Shown piece after piece: positions 44,320 to 53,453 of a stretch of 64,000 bases of DNA (within the stretch, counting starts at the first letter, position 1; each line of letters opens with the position of its first letter). The stretch comes from Pseudoclavibacter helvolus (GTDB lineage Bacteria; Actinomycetota; Actinomycetes; Actinomycetales; Microbacteriaceae). The notes below the pieces were generated by a model. It made no database searches. It saw nothing but the letters and a program-made list of their open reading frames with translations, and was not told where the DNA came from. The stretch lies in contig NZ_JACHWJ010000001.1 of NCBI RefSeq assembly GCF_014191305.1, positions 806,001 through 870,000 of the forward strand, read 5' to 3'. A program made the translations under genes and the position numbers.

Positions 44320-45786
44320 ATGACGCTCGCCATCCTGGACCTCGCCGAATCCGCCCCCGACGCACAGCTCCTGGTGCTCCCCGTGCTCCGACTCGAGGAG
44401 TCGCTCACGATCTCTGCACCTCCTGGATTCCCGAACCTCGAGCCCTACTTGGATGCGACCGGCTTCCGCGGGAAGAGCGGCGAGACGCAGAAGATCGCGA
44501 TCCCGCTCGACGGCGGCGTCCGGGCCGCCATCGCGCTCGGGCTCGGCGACGGGAGCGACGACGAGCAGGCGCGCCGCGCGGGCGGTGCCCTCGCTCGGGC
44601 CGCTGGGACTTCGGAGATCGCCATCGACGCGGATGCGCTCGAGCCCACCGTGCGCCAGGCCGTTCTGCTCGGCGCGCTCCTCGCCACCTATCGCTTCACC
44701 GAATACAAGTCAGAGGCGGATGCGTCGGCGCTCGCCAAGATCACCGTCGTGACGTCGGACGTGGCTCGCGCAACCTCCGAGAATGCGAGGGCCACGACCA
44801 TCGCTCAGGCGGTCGCCCTCGTCCAGGACGCGGTCAACACTCCACCGAACGACTTGCCTCCTGCAGCCCTCGCGGACATCGCACTTCGGGTCGCTAAGGA
44901 GAACGGCATCGAGGCGCGCGTCTGGGACGAGCAGGAACTCCGCGCCGGCGGGTTCGGCGGGCTGACGGCCGTAGGCCAGGGGTCGTCTCGCGGCCCGCGC
45001 CTGGTCCGCCTCGACTACCGCCCCGACGGGGCGGAACTGCACATCGCACTTGTTGGCAAGGGCATCACCTTCGACACCGGTGGACTCTCGCTCAAGCCCG
45101 CAGGCTCGATGGTCGGCATGAAGTTCGATATGGCTGGCGCCGCGACAATCGTCGGCGTCCTGCAGGCGGCCGCGGAGCTCGGGATCAAGGTCGCGATCAC
45201 CGGGTGGCTCTGCATTGCGGAGAACATGCCATCGAGCACCGCTACCCGCCCGGATGACGTCGTGACCATCTACGGAGGCAAGACCGTGGAGATCACGAAC
45301 ACCGACGCGGAGGGCCGCATCGTCATGGCGGACGGCATCGCGGCGGCGAGCGAAGAGCACCCCCACCTGATCATCGACATCGCGACGCTTACGGGCGCCC
45401 AGGTCGTCGCGCTCGGCGACCGCACCACTGCGGTCATGGGGAACGACGAGGCGTGGATCTCCAGCGTCGTCGAGGCTTCCAAATCCATCGGCGAGCCTTC
45501 CTGGGCGATGCCGATTCCCGAGGAGGTCGGCGACACGCTCAAGTCCCCCGTCGCGGACCTCGCGAACATGCGATCCGGCAACCGCTCGGCCGGCATGCTC
45601 GTCGCTGCCGCGTTCCTCGAACGATTTGTTGGAGACCGCGCAGACGGAAGCGGAGCGATCCCGTGGGTACACCTCGATATCGCGGGACCTTCGAACAATG
45701 AGTCCGCTCCTTACGGGTACGTACCCAAGGGCGCGACCGGCGTGATGGTGCGAACACTCATCGCGCTTCTCGAGTCCCGCTCCTGA
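44320..45786 (+). CDS. pepA: leucyl aminopeptidase (M17)
   Basis: A 488-residue cytosolic M17 aminopeptidase that removes N-terminal residues from peptides. The metal- and substrate-binding blocks are GKGITFDTGGLSLKP, MKFDMAGAATIVGV and the signature NTDAEGRIVMADG. The N-terminal regulatory domain of about 170 residues is present. ATG 44320 is preferred to 44308 because of the leaderless -10 box. It is divergent from the PAC2 gene and followed by lpd. Confidence 0.94.
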   Translation: MTLAILDLAESAPDAQLLVLPVLRLEESLTISAPPGFPNLEPYLDATGFRGKSGETQKIAIPLDGGVRAAIALGLGDGSDDEQARRAGGALARAAGTSEIAIDADALEPTVRQAVLLGALLATYRFTEYKSEADASALAKITVVTSDVARATSENARATTIAQAVALVQDAVNTPPNDLPPAALADIALRVAKENGIEARVWDEQELRAGGFGGLTAVGQGSSRGPRLVRLDYRPDGAELHIALVGKGITFDTGGLSLKPAGSMVGMKFDMAGAATIVGVLQAAAELGIKVAITGWLCIAENMPSSTATRPDDVVTIYGGKTVEITNTDAEGRIVMADGIAAASEEHPHLIIDIATLTGAQVVALGDRTTAVMGNDEAWISSVVEASKSIGEPSWAMPIPEEVGDTLKSPVADLANMRSGNRSAGMLVAAAFLERFVGDRADGSGAIPWVHLDIAGPSNNESAPYGYVPKGATGVMVRTLIALLESRS

Positions 45787-45904
45787 GCTGGTTATTCCTG
45801 CCAGTACGACGCGTGTAGGCTTCCCTGAGGGGTAATTTCGCCGCGCGTGGCGACCACAAACCGGCCGCCGCTTCTCTATGAATTCCATTGAGGGAGTTTT
45901 CCGG

Positions 45905-47278
45905 GTGTCAGAACACAATTTCGACCTCGTCGTCCTTGGCGGAGGAAGTGCGGGATACGCCGCAGCTATCCGCGCCGTTCAGCTGGGCTCAACCGTCGCT
46001 CTGGTTGAGAAGGACAAGCTCGGAGGCACGTGCCTCCACCGTGGCTGCGTGCCTACCAAGGCCATGCTCCACGCGGCAGAGCTTGCCGACAACGCACACG
46101 AAGCCGCATCCGTCGGCGTGCTGACGGAGTTCCAGGGCGTCGACATCGTGAAGGTCAACGCCTTCCGCGAGGGCATCGTCGCCAGCAAGTTCAAGGGTCT
46201 GCAGGGGCTCCTGAAGGCCAAGGGCGTCACCGTCTTCCAGGGTGAGGGCAAGCTGGTCTCCCCCACGACCGTCCAGGTCGGAGACGACACGCTCACGGGC
46301 AAGAACGTCGTGCTTGCGACGGGATCGTTCTCCCGTTCGCTTCCGGGGCTCGAGATCTCGGGCAACGTCATCACGAGCGAGCAGGCACTCGAGCTCGAGT
46401 GGCTGCCGAACCGCGTCGTCATCCTCGGTGGCGGTGTCATCGGCCTGGAGTTCGCCAGCGTTTGGCGTTCGTTCGGCGTCGAGGTCACGATCGTTGAGGG
46501 GCTCAAGCACCTCGCACCCGCCGAAGAGGAATCAGTCTCCAAGCAGCTCGAGCGCGCGTACAAGAAGCGCGGCATCGACTTCAAGCTCGGTGTGCGATTC
46601 AAGGCCGTGACGCAGGACGACTACGGCATTCACGTGGAGCTCGAGTCCGGTGACGTGCTCGACGCAGATCTGCTGCTCGTCGCAGTCGGCCGCGGTCCGG
46701 TTACCGAAGGCATCGGCCTCGAAGAGGTCGGCGTCACGACGGACCGCGGATTTGTCCCCGTAGATGAGGCGCTCCAGACCAACGTGCCTGGCGTCTACGC
46801 GATCGGCGACATCGTTCCAGGTCTGCAGCTCGCGCACCGCAGCTACCAGCACGGCATCTTCGTCGCTGAGCAGATCGCCGGCCTCAATCCCGTGCAGGTC
46901 GAGGACATCAACATCCCGAAGATCACGTACTCCGACCCCGAGATCGCCTCGGTCGGCTACTCCGAGGTCAAGGCCAAGGAGAAGTTCGGCGCTGACGCCA
47001 TCTCCACCGCCGAGTACAACCTCGCTGGCAACGCGAAGAGCTCGATCCTCGGCACGAGCGGCACCGTCAAGCTCGTGCGTGTCAACGACGGCCCGATCGT
47101 CGGCGTCCACATGATCGGCGGCCGCGTGGGCGAGCTTGTGAGCGAAGCCCAGCTCATCGTCAACTGGGAGGCCTACCCAGAGGACGTCGCGCACCTCATC
47201 CACGCCCACCCGACGCAGGGTGAGACGATCGGCGAGGCAGCACGTCTGCTCGCCGGCGTCCCGCTGCACGCACTCTGA
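45905..47278 (+). CDS. lpdA: dihydrolipoyl dehydrogenase (E3)
   Basis: This 457-residue flavoprotein reoxidises dihydrolipoyl groups of 2-oxo-acid dehydrogenase complexes. The FAD motif is VVLGGGSAGYAAAI, the redox disulfide Cys43-Cys48 lies in LGGTCLHRGCVPTK, the NAD motif is VVILGGGVIGLEFASV, and the catalytic His lies in HAHPTQGE. GTG 45905 is preferred to ATG 45878 since GAGGGAG lies about nine bases upstream and the product then starts MSEHNFDLVVLGGG. The E2 gene follows after 32 bp with its own strong ribosome site, so the two form an operon. Confidence 0.94.
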   Translation: MSEHNFDLVVLGGGSAGYAAAIRAVQLGSTVALVEKDKLGGTCLHRGCVPTKAMLHAAELADNAHEAASVGVLTEFQGVDIVKVNAFREGIVASKFKGLQGLLKAKGVTVFQGEGKLVSPTTVQVGDDTLTGKNVVLATGSFSRSLPGLEISGNVITSEQALELEWLPNRVVILGGGVIGLEFASVWRSFGVEVTIVEGLKHLAPAEEESVSKQLERAYKKRGIDFKLGVRFKAVTQDDYGIHVELESGDVLDADLLLVAVGRGPVTEGIGLEEVGVTTDRGFVPVDEALQTNVPGVYAIGDIVPGLQLAHRSYQHGIFVAEQIAGLNPVQVEDINIPKITYSDPEIASVGYSEVKAKEKFGADAISTAEYNLAGNAKSSILGTSGTVKLVRVNDGPIVGVHMIGGRVGELVSEAQLIVNWEAYPEDVAHLIHAHPTQGETIGEAARLLAGVPLHAL

Positions 47279-47310
47279 CCCGCCAGAACCACGCAAGGAG
47301 AACCCACATC

Positions 47311-48762
47311 ATGAGCGAAGACGTAACGCTCCCGGCACTCGGCGAGAGTGTCACCGAAGGAACTGTCACTCGTTGGCTGAAGAGCGTCGGCGACACCGTC
47401 GAGGTCGACGAGCCGCTGCTCGAGGTCTCGACCGACAAGGTCGACACCGAGATCCCATCGCCGATCGCGGGCGTGCTCGAGGAGATCCTCGTCGGCGAAG
47501 ACGAGACCGTCGAGGTCGGTGCGGTCCTGGCTCGCCTCGGCGACGGCTCCGGTGCCGCATCATCCGGCGACAGCGCCCCGGCCGAGGAAGAGGCAGCAGC
47601 TGAGCCTGAGGTCGAGGAAGCCGCGGCTCCCGCAGCCGAAGACGCTCCGGCAGCGAAGGAAGACGAGGGCTACGCGGAGCCTGCTCCCGAGAAGGAGACA
47701 ACCTCGGAGGCTCCGGCGAAGCAGGCCGCAACTCCTGCTGCGCAGACCGCCCAGCAGTCTGCTTCCGCTCCGAGGCCCCCTGCCCAGCCCAAGCAGCCGT
47801 CACAGCCGAAGCAGGGTGGCGAGTCGGCGCAGGCTGCCTCCAGCTCCGACCCCCGCTATGTGACTCCTCTCGTCCGCAAGCTTGCTGCAGACGCCGGCGT
47901 CGACCTCACGAAGGTCCAGGGCACTGGAGTCGGCGGACGCATCCGCAAGGAAGACGTCGTCGCCTTCGCCGAGTCGAGCAAGAGCGCAGCTCCGGCGGCC
48001 TCCGCCGGTACGCCGGGCGAGCCGACGCCGTTCGAGGTCTCCGAGCTGCGTGGCACGACCGCGAAGATGTCACGTCTCCGCAAGGTCGTTGCCGAGCGCG
48101 CGGTCGCGTCGATGAACTCGACGGCTCAGCTCACGACGGTCGTCGAGGTCGACGTGACTCGCATCGCGCAGCTGCGCGATCGCGTCAAGGGCGACTTCCA
48201 CGCGAAGACGGGCAACAAGCTCTCGTTCCTTCCGTTCTTCACGCTCGCTGCGGCCGAGGCGCTCCAGAGCTTCCCGATCATCAACGCGACGGTCGACGGA
48301 GACTCCATCGTCTACCCGGAGTCAGAGAACATCGCGATGGCGGTCGACACCGAGCGCGGTCTGCTCACGCCAGTCATCAAGAAGGCGTCTGAGTTCGACA
48401 TCGCGGGTCTCGCAGGGCAGATCGCTGATCTCGCCGGGCGTACGCGCGACAACAAGCTCCTCCCTGACGAGCTTGCAGGTGGCACGTTCACCGTCACGAA
48501 CACGGGCTCGCGTGGCGCGCTGTTCGACACGCCCGTCGTGTTCCTCCCGCAGAGCGCCATCCTCGGCACGGGAATCGTCGCTAAGCGTCCCGCGGTCGTC
48601 AAGACGGCCGACGGACAGGAGTCCATTGCGTTCCGCTCGCTGGTCTTCCTGGCGCTGAGCTACGACCACCGCATCATCGACGGTGCGGATGCAGCTCGCT
48701 TCCTCTCGCAGATCAAGAACCGTCTCGAAGAGGGCGCATTCGAGGGCAACCTCGGGCTCTAG
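47311..48762 (+). CDS. sucB: dihydrolipoamide acyltransferase (E2) of a 2-oxo-acid dehydrogenase
   Basis: This 483-residue E2 protein has one lipoyl domain (about 1-78, lipoylated Lys in STDKVDTEIPSP), a long Ala/Pro/Glu/Gln linker (about 85-180), a small E3-binding domain (about 185-222, YVTPLVRKLAADAGVDL) and a catalytic domain with SYDHRIIDGADAARF. Actinobacteria often share one E2 between pyruvate and 2-oxoglutarate complexes, so the exact acyl group is not settled; SucB/OdhB-like naming is by resemblance. AAGGAG precedes the ATG. It is co-transcribed with lpdA. Confidence 0.9.
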   Translation: MSEDVTLPALGESVTEGTVTRWLKSVGDTVEVDEPLLEVSTDKVDTEIPSPIAGVLEEILVGEDETVEVGAVLARLGDGSGAASSGDSAPAEEEAAAEPEVEEAAAPAAEDAPAAKEDEGYAEPAPEKETTSEAPAKQAATPAAQTAQQSASAPRPPAQPKQPSQPKQGGESAQAASSSDPRYVTPLVRKLAADAGVDLTKVQGTGVGGRIRKEDVVAFAESSKSAAPAASAGTPGEPTPFEVSELRGTTAKMSRLRKVVAERAVASMNSTAQLTTVVEVDVTRIAQLRDRVKGDFHAKTGNKLSFLPFFTLAAAEALQSFPIINATVDGDSIVYPESENIAMAVDTERGLLTPVIKKASEFDIAGLAGQIADLAGRTRDNKLLPDELAGGTFTVTNTGSRGALFDTPVVFLPQSAILGTGIVAKRPAVVKTADGQESIAFRSLVFLALSYDHRIIDGADAARFLSQIKNRLEEGAFEGNLGL

Positions 48763-48780
48763 CAACGCCTCGCGATCGGC

Positions 48781-50427
48781 CTAGGCCACTCGCACATCAC
48801 GTAGACGCCATCCGGCCTCCCCACGAGCGATCGTGAGGGAGGCCGGTGGTGTTTCCGAGGCCTGTACCGCGTCTGCTGGCCAGAGGTCGACGACGGCGAA
48901 GTCGCCGTAGCGATCGCGGAGCGTCGCCGTCGTGAGCCCCGCAAGCTCGTCGCCGGTTTCTTCCGCACGTGCGAGGTCTACGTGGAGGCCAGGCGCGTCA
49001 CTCTGGTACACCTCCTCGAGGCAACCGTCTGGCGAGCTCGCAAGGCACTCCGCTCTCCGTGCGACGAGGGCCATGGCGGCGGCAGTCGGATCCTCGAGCG
49101 TCGCCGCAGCTCGCCAATCCGACGCTGTCGACTCCTGAGCGACCGGTTCCGCATTCTCTGGCGTTGGCAGGACCTCGCCAGGCAGCGGAGCAGTCTTCCC
49201 CTGCGTCTCCGCCTCAGGCTCCGTGAGCTCGACGGCGCTGGACTCCGGGACGCTGGGGTTCAACGGTCCTGCCCCTTGTTGGGCTCCCCCGCCCCGCCCT
49301 CCGCCGAGGAGGCCGATCATCACGGCACACACGCACATGACGACGGCAGCTGCAGCAGCTATCCGGTAGGGCAGCCGGATTCCGGAGAGTACGCGTTGCC
49401 CGGTGTCAGGTCGCCGCTGAGCGCGCTGCGCCCTCCTGCTCTCCGCATCGCGTGTACTGATGGCGCGCCGGGGGTCTACGACCTCCTCGGCTGAGTCATC
49501 CGCGAGGAGGGAGTCGGCGCGGTTGCGGTTGTCCGTGGGGCGAGGATGCTCCAGCCGCCCGAGGGAGGCGGTCTCGGGGTCCCGTTCGACGAGGATCGCG
49601 TTTCGTGGCGCCCGCTCGCCCGCCGCGGGGTCGAGCACTTCCCTGGCATCCTGCCAGGAAAAGAGCGCGTCGAGCAGGCGGTGGCCGATCTGTGCATCCA
49701 CTTCTCCGGAAAGGCAGCGGTCGAGTTCCCGCTCCAGCGCGGCGGGCAGCTCGGTCTGGCTGGGTAGCTGGGCCAGCACGAGGTCGGCCATCGACTCGAG
49801 CGACTTCCAGTCACGAGCGACACTCGCGCGCGCTCGCCCATCGACCTCGGGGAGTCGAGCAACCGCGTGCCAGTCCTTGAGTACCGGCCGCCCAGCCGCG
49901 GTGAGCCGCACGTCCTGGCAGCGCAACGCGCCGAGTGAGACCCCATGCTCGTGCAGCTCGACAAGAGTCTCAACGACGGGGGCCAGGATCGTGACGATCT
50001 CACCAGCGGTGAGCGGGTTCGGCCGGTCGAGGAGTTCGTCGACGCTCGATCCGAGCGTCGCTTCGAGCACGGCGACCGCTTCCTGTTCCTCGGTCATGCC
50101 CACGTCGAGGATCTCGGGAACGCTTGGCGCCTCGATCTCATCGAAGAGCTCGCAGAGTTCCGACAGGGTGAGGCCGAGCCCGGGCGATGCCTCCACGAGT
50201 AGCTCGACGGCGCTCACGGGGGCTGTCAGCGCTGCAGCATGCGAAGCCGCATGGGCGGTTCCGGCCAGCCAATCGCCGTCGTCGGGCACTGCCCGCTCCC
50301 GCGCCACTGCGAGGTACCGGCGCCATGGGCCCGCGTCTGCGAGCATCTCGACGACGCGCCACCCCACGATGTCGAGGTAGTCGAGACGATCGCTTTGGTC
50401 GCTTCTCCGCTGATTTCTGGCTTGCAC
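48781..50427 (-). CDS. membrane pseudokinase with extracytoplasmic domain
   Basis: This 548-residue protein has a cytoplasmic N-terminal half that follows the order of a Ser/Thr kinase fold but without its catalytic residues. The catalytic-loop position reads HEHGVSLGALRCQDVRL (no HRD aspartate pattern) and the DFG position reads PVLKDWHAVARL. An Arg-rich stretch leads to one membrane helix at about 350-375 (AAAAAVVMCVCAVMIGLLGG), then a Pro/Glu linker and an extracytoplasmic domain of about 120 residues with two cysteines. It should be catalytically dead and act as a scaffold or sensor. The kinase resemblance is by eye. It converges on the E2 gene with 18 bp between stops. Confidence 0.65.
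   Translation of the reverse strand: MQARNQRRSDQSDRLDYLDIVGWRVVEMLADAGPWRRYLAVARERAVPDDGDWLAGTAHAASHAAALTAPVSAVELLVEASPGLGLTLSELCELFDEIEAPSVPEILDVGMTEEQEAVAVLEATLGSSVDELLDRPNPLTAGEIVTILAPVVETLVELHEHGVSLGALRCQDVRLTAAGRPVLKDWHAVARLPEVDGRARASVARDWKSLESMADLVLAQLPSQTELPAALERELDRCLSGEVDAQIGHRLLDALFSWQDAREVLDPAAGERAPRNAILVERDPETASLGRLEHPRPTDNRNRADSLLADDSAEEVVDPRRAISTRDAESRRAQRAQRRPDTGQRVLSGIRLPYRIAAAAAVVMCVCAVMIGLLGGGRGGGAQQGAGPLNPSVPESSAVELTEPEAETQGKTAPLPGEVLPTPENAEPVAQESTASDWRAAATLEDPTAAAMALVARRAECLASSPDGCLEEVYQSDAPGLHVDLARAEETGDELAGLTTATLRDRYGDFAVVDLWPADAVQASETPPASLTIARGEAGWRLRDVRVA
48812..48846 (+). terminator. hairpin inside the 3' end of the pseudokinase gene
   Basis: ccggcctccc (48812-48821) pairs with gggaggccgg (48837-48846), and an inner CACGA/TCGTG stem extends it. 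It lies 50 bp past the E2 stop but within the coding end of the convergent gene, so it may terminate the lpdA-E2 operon. Confidence 0.55.
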
Positions 50428-50543
50428 ACCGGGAGTCTGACGGCGCTTGCCTTGCAGGAGCGGACGAGCTTCATCGTCTGTGGAGAAGTCGTCACGAGTC
50501 CGAATGTGAATACGGGGTGAAGTGCCGGTATTCTGGATGCACT

Positions 50544-51263
50544 ATGGCGAACTCTCCACAAGCTGGCGCAGCAGCGGAAAAAGAACCGGGTCGCTTCAAG
50601 CAGATCTGGCAAGTCCTCAAGATGACGGTCAAGTACGACAAGACCGCACCTTGGATCATGGTCGCTGCCGTGCTCGTCCCCCTGATCATCGCAGCGCTCG
50701 TGAGCATCTTCCTGCCCGGATCGAACGCGCTCATCTGGATCCTCACGATGATCCTCGGCCTCATGGTCGGCGTGCTTCTCTTCATGTTCACGCTGAACTG
50801 GCGCGCAGAGCGGGTCGCCTTCGGGCAGCTCGAAGGACGTGCCGGTGCGGCGGGCCAAGTGCTCACCAGTGCTCTGCGCGGAACCTGGCAGACGAGCGAG
50901 ATGCCTGTTGCCTTCAACGCGAAGACGCAGGACGCCGTCTACCGTGCCATCGGCAAGCCCGGCGTTGTCATCCTCACCGAGGGCAGCAAGGCTGGCACGA
51001 AGCGCCTGCTCGACGACGAGCGCCGCAAGACCGCGCGCATCCTGCCGAACGTGCCGATCCACCACTTCCACGTGGGGACCGGGGCCGACGACGTGAAGCT
51101 CGTCAAGATCCGCAAGACCCTCAACAAGCTCCCCAAGAAGCTCACCAAGCCGGAGATCGTCGCTGTGACGAGCCGACTCAAGGCTCTTGGCAGCAACGCG
51201 CTCCCGATCCCCAAGGGCATTGACCCAATGCGGATGCGCTCGTCGCGTTCGCAGATGCGCTGA
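50544..51263 (+). CDS. DUF4191 family membrane protein
   Basis: A 239-residue protein with two membrane helices (about 37-85) and a basic cytoplasmic C-terminal domain (TWQTSEMPVAFNAKTQDAVYR, GRPGVVILTEG-like block as GKPGVVILTEG). The layout agrees with actinobacterial DUF4191, function unknown. TATTCT at 50529-50534 ends nine bases before the ATG, suggesting a near-leaderless message. It precedes a convergent RDD gene and then glnA. Confidence 0.87.
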   Translation: MANSPQAGAAAEKEPGRFKQIWQVLKMTVKYDKTAPWIMVAAVLVPLIIAALVSIFLPGSNALIWILTMILGLMVGVLLFMFTLNWRAERVAFGQLEGRAGAAGQVLTSALRGTWQTSEMPVAFNAKTQDAVYRAIGKPGVVILTEGSKAGTKRLLDDERRKTARILPNVPIHHFHVGTGADDVKLVKIRKTLNKLPKKLTKPEIVAVTSRLKALGSNALPIPKGIDPMRMRSSRSQMR

Positions 51264-51285
51264 CCTGCAGCATCCCCGCCAGAGA

Positions 51286-51322
51286 CTCGCCCTGTCGCTC
51301 TACACGAGCCGCAGGGCGAGTT
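51286..51322. terminator. hairpin with T-run between DUF4191 and RDD genes
   Basis: actcgccctg (51286-51295) pairs with cagggcgagt (51313-51322) and is followed by TTT. The stem's right arm lies within the last codons of the convergent RDD gene. Confidence 0.7.
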
Positions 51323-51725
51323 TTGTCATGATGTCGTGCCCGCCGCGCTGGTCGCTGTCCCACACGAGCATGGGGAGCACGAGCGTGACCAGGAGCTGGC
51401 GGATGAGGGGACGCACATAGCCCGGGGCTGAGCCATCGAGCCTCGTCACACGCATCCGGAACAGCAGGTGACCGAGCGAACCGCCGAACAGCATGATCCC
51501 CACGGTCGTCATCGCGAAGAAGAGCAGCAGGATCGCGATCGAGTCGTAGTCGAAAAAGAGGAAGGCGAGCCCCGCAGCGACCGCGTAGTCGACGATGAGG
51601 GCGGGGATGCGGCGACGCATGGGCGCCATCGAGCCGCGGCCCTCTTCTGGGTAGCCGAGGCGATAGCCCGGGTAGCGATTGTTCTCCGGCTTTGCGAACT
51701 CCGGACTGCTTGACTGTGCGGGCAT
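51300..51725 (-). CDS. RDD family membrane protein
   Basis: A 141-residue protein with an RDD-type domain: helices at about 38-85 and 105-120 and the conserved RRRIPALIVDYAVAAGLAF start, where IVDY stands for the usual R-x-D-D context. RDD proteins are small membrane proteins, some implicated in ion transport. TAAGCT six bases before the ATG indicates a leaderless transcript. It is divergent from glnA. Confidence 0.85.
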   Translation of the reverse strand: MPAQSSSPEFAKPENNRYPGYRLGYPEEGRGSMAPMRRRIPALIVDYAVAAGLAFLFFDYDSIAILLLFFAMTTVGIMLFGGSLGHLLFRMRVTRLDGSAPGYVRPLIRQLLVTLVLPMLVWDSDQRGGHDIMTKLALRLV

Positions 51726-51731
51726 CCGGAA

Positions 51732-51737
51732 AGCTTA
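51732..51737 (-). promoter_or_regulatory. -10 box (TAAGCT), leaderless
   Basis: TAAGCT, six bases (TTCCGG), then ATG 51725 of the RDD gene. Confidence 0.45.
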
Positions 51738-51792
51738 CCGTTGGCGAATGCCCCGAAAACTGGGTCAGCCGCACGTCAATATCACGCTCGGC

Positions 51793-51830
51793 GTAACGTG
51801 CGCGAAACATAACAGTGACCACGGGGCAAC
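51793..51830 (+). promoter_or_regulatory. GlnR box upstream of glnA
   Basis: GTAAC-n6-GAAAC-n6-GTGAC-n6-GCAAC with exact six-base spacers reproduces the actinobacterial GlnR consensus gTnAC-n6-GaAAC-n6-gTnAC-n6-GaAAC with one deviation in the last element. It lies 64 bp before the glnA start. It predicts control by the global nitrogen regulator GlnR. Confidence 0.8.
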
Positions 51831-51894
51831 AGCGAGTGGTTAGCTTGTGACAGGACCCCGTCCGCCAACACCTTCGACACGACCCGGAGAAGCC

Positions 51895-53319
51895 ATGTTC
51901 AAAGAACCGTCTGAAGTCCTCGCCTATATCGCCGATAACGATGTCAAGTTCCTCGACATCCGCTTCACCGACCTCCCTGGTGTGCAGCAGCACTTCAACA
52001 TCCCCGCGTCGACCGTTGACGAGGAGTTCTTCTCCGTCGGCCAGCTCTTCGATGGCTCCTCGATCCGCGGCTTCGCGTCGATCCACGAGTCGGACATGCA
52101 GCTCATCCCCGACGTCACGACGGCCTACCTCGACCCGTTCCGCGACGCGAAGACGCTCATCATGGTCTTCGACATCTACAACCCGCGCACGGGTGAGATC
52201 TACCACCGCGACCCGCGCCAGGTCGCGAAGAAGGCAGTCGACTACCTGTCCTCGACCGGAATCGCCGACACCGCGTTCTTCGCACCAGAGGCCGAGTTCT
52301 ACATCTTCGACGACGTGCGCTACTCCGTGACGTCGAACCAGAGCTTCTACTCGGTCGATTCCGAAGAGGGCGCCTGGAACTCGGGCCGCGAAGAAGAGGG
52401 CGGCAACCTGGGCAACAAGACGCCGTTCAAGGGCGGCTACTTCCCCGTCTCCCCCGTCGACAAGACGGCCGACCTTCGTGACGACATCACGCTCAAGCTC
52501 ATCGAGGCCGGATTCATCCTCGAGCGCTCGCACCACGAAGTCGGCACGGGCGGCCAGCAGGAGATCAACTACCGATTCGACACGATGGTCAGCGCGGCGG
52601 ACGACATCCTGAAGTTCAAGTACATCGTCAAGAACACGGCAGAGCAGTGGGGCAAGTCGGCCACGTTCATGCCGAAGCCGCTCTACAACGACAACGGCTC
52701 GGGCATGCACACGCACCAGTCGCTCTGGAAGGACGGCGAGCCGCTGTTCTACGACGAGGCAGGCTACGGCTCGCTCTCCGACACCGCTCGCTGGTACATA
52801 GGCGGCCTGCTCGCGCACGCCAACTCGCTCGCGGCGTTCACCAACCCGACCACGAACTCCTACCACCGTCTGGTGAAGGGCTTCGAGGCTCCCATCAACC
52901 TCGTCTACTCGGCTGGTAACCGCTCGGCTGCCATCCGCATCCCGATCACGGGCTCCAACCCGAAGGCGAAGCGCATCGAGTTCCGCGCTCCGGATGCTTC
53001 CGCGAACCCGTACCTCGCGTTCGCCGCTCAGCTCATGGCTGGCCTCGACGGAATCCAGAACCGCATCGAGCCGCACGAGCCGGTCGACAAGGACCTCTAC
53101 GAGCTTCCCCCGGAAGAGGCGAAGAGCATCCCGCAGCTCGCGACCTCGCTGCCAGAGGCGCTCGCAGCTCTCGAAGCTGACCACGAGTACCTCACGAAGG
53201 GCAACGTCTTCACGCCGGAGCTCATCGAGAACTGGATCAACTACAAGACGATCAACGAAGTGCAGCCGCTCGCACAGCGCCCGCACCCGTACGAGTTCGA
53301 GCTCTACTACGGCGTCTAA
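51895..53319 (+). CDS. glnA: glutamine synthetase type I
   Basis: This 474-residue GS-I-beta enzyme makes glutamine from glutamate and ammonia and acts as a dodecamer. Signatures are [17 protein letters not shown], the metal-binding EAEFYIFD and [14 protein letters not shown], and [12 protein letters not shown]. The adenylylation tyrosine is Tyr402 in [10 protein letters not shown], so it is a substrate of GlnE encoded downstream. ATG 51895 has GGAGAA five bases upstream. A canonical GlnR box lies in the promoter region and a hairpin follows the stop. Confidence 0.97.
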   Translation: MFKEPSEVLAYIADNDVKFLDIRFTDLPGVQQHFNIPASTVDEEFFSVGQLFDGSSIRGFASIHESDMQLIPDVTTAYLDPFRDAKTLIMVFDIYNPRTGEIYHRDPRQVAKKAVDYLSSTGIADTAFFAPEAEFYIFDDVRYSVTSNQSFYSVDSEEGAWNSGREEEGGNLGNKTPFKGGYFPVSPVDKTADLRDDITLKLIEAGFILERSHHEVGTGGQQEINYRFDTMVSAADDILKFKYIVKNTAEQWGKSATFMPKPLYNDNGSGMHTHQSLWKDGEPLFYDEAGYGSLSDTARWYIGGLLAHANSLAAFTNPTTNSYHRLVKGFEAPINLVYSAGNRSAAIRIPITGSNPKAKRIEFRAPDASANPYLAFAAQLMAGLDGIQNRIEPHEPVDKDLYELPPEEAKSIPQLATSLPEALAALEADHEYLTKGNVFTPELIENWINYKTINEVQPLAQRPHPYEFELYYGV

Positions 53320-53362
53320 TCGTCCGCTGAGCTCCTGCGTGTGTAACGCAGAGATCGACGCT

Positions 53363-53405
53363 GAGCCCGCCTGGTCTTCCTCGCCGAGGGAGGCCAAGCG
53401 GGCTC
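53363..53405 (+). terminator. imperfect hairpin after glnA
   Basis: gagcccgcctgg (53363-53374) pairs with ccaagcgggctc (53394-53405) with one mismatch, followed by TTCTGTT. Confidence 0.65.
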
Positions 53406-53453
53406 TTCTGTTCCCTCCCAGGAACGCAGGGCAGCACGTGTCAGGCTTGGCAG

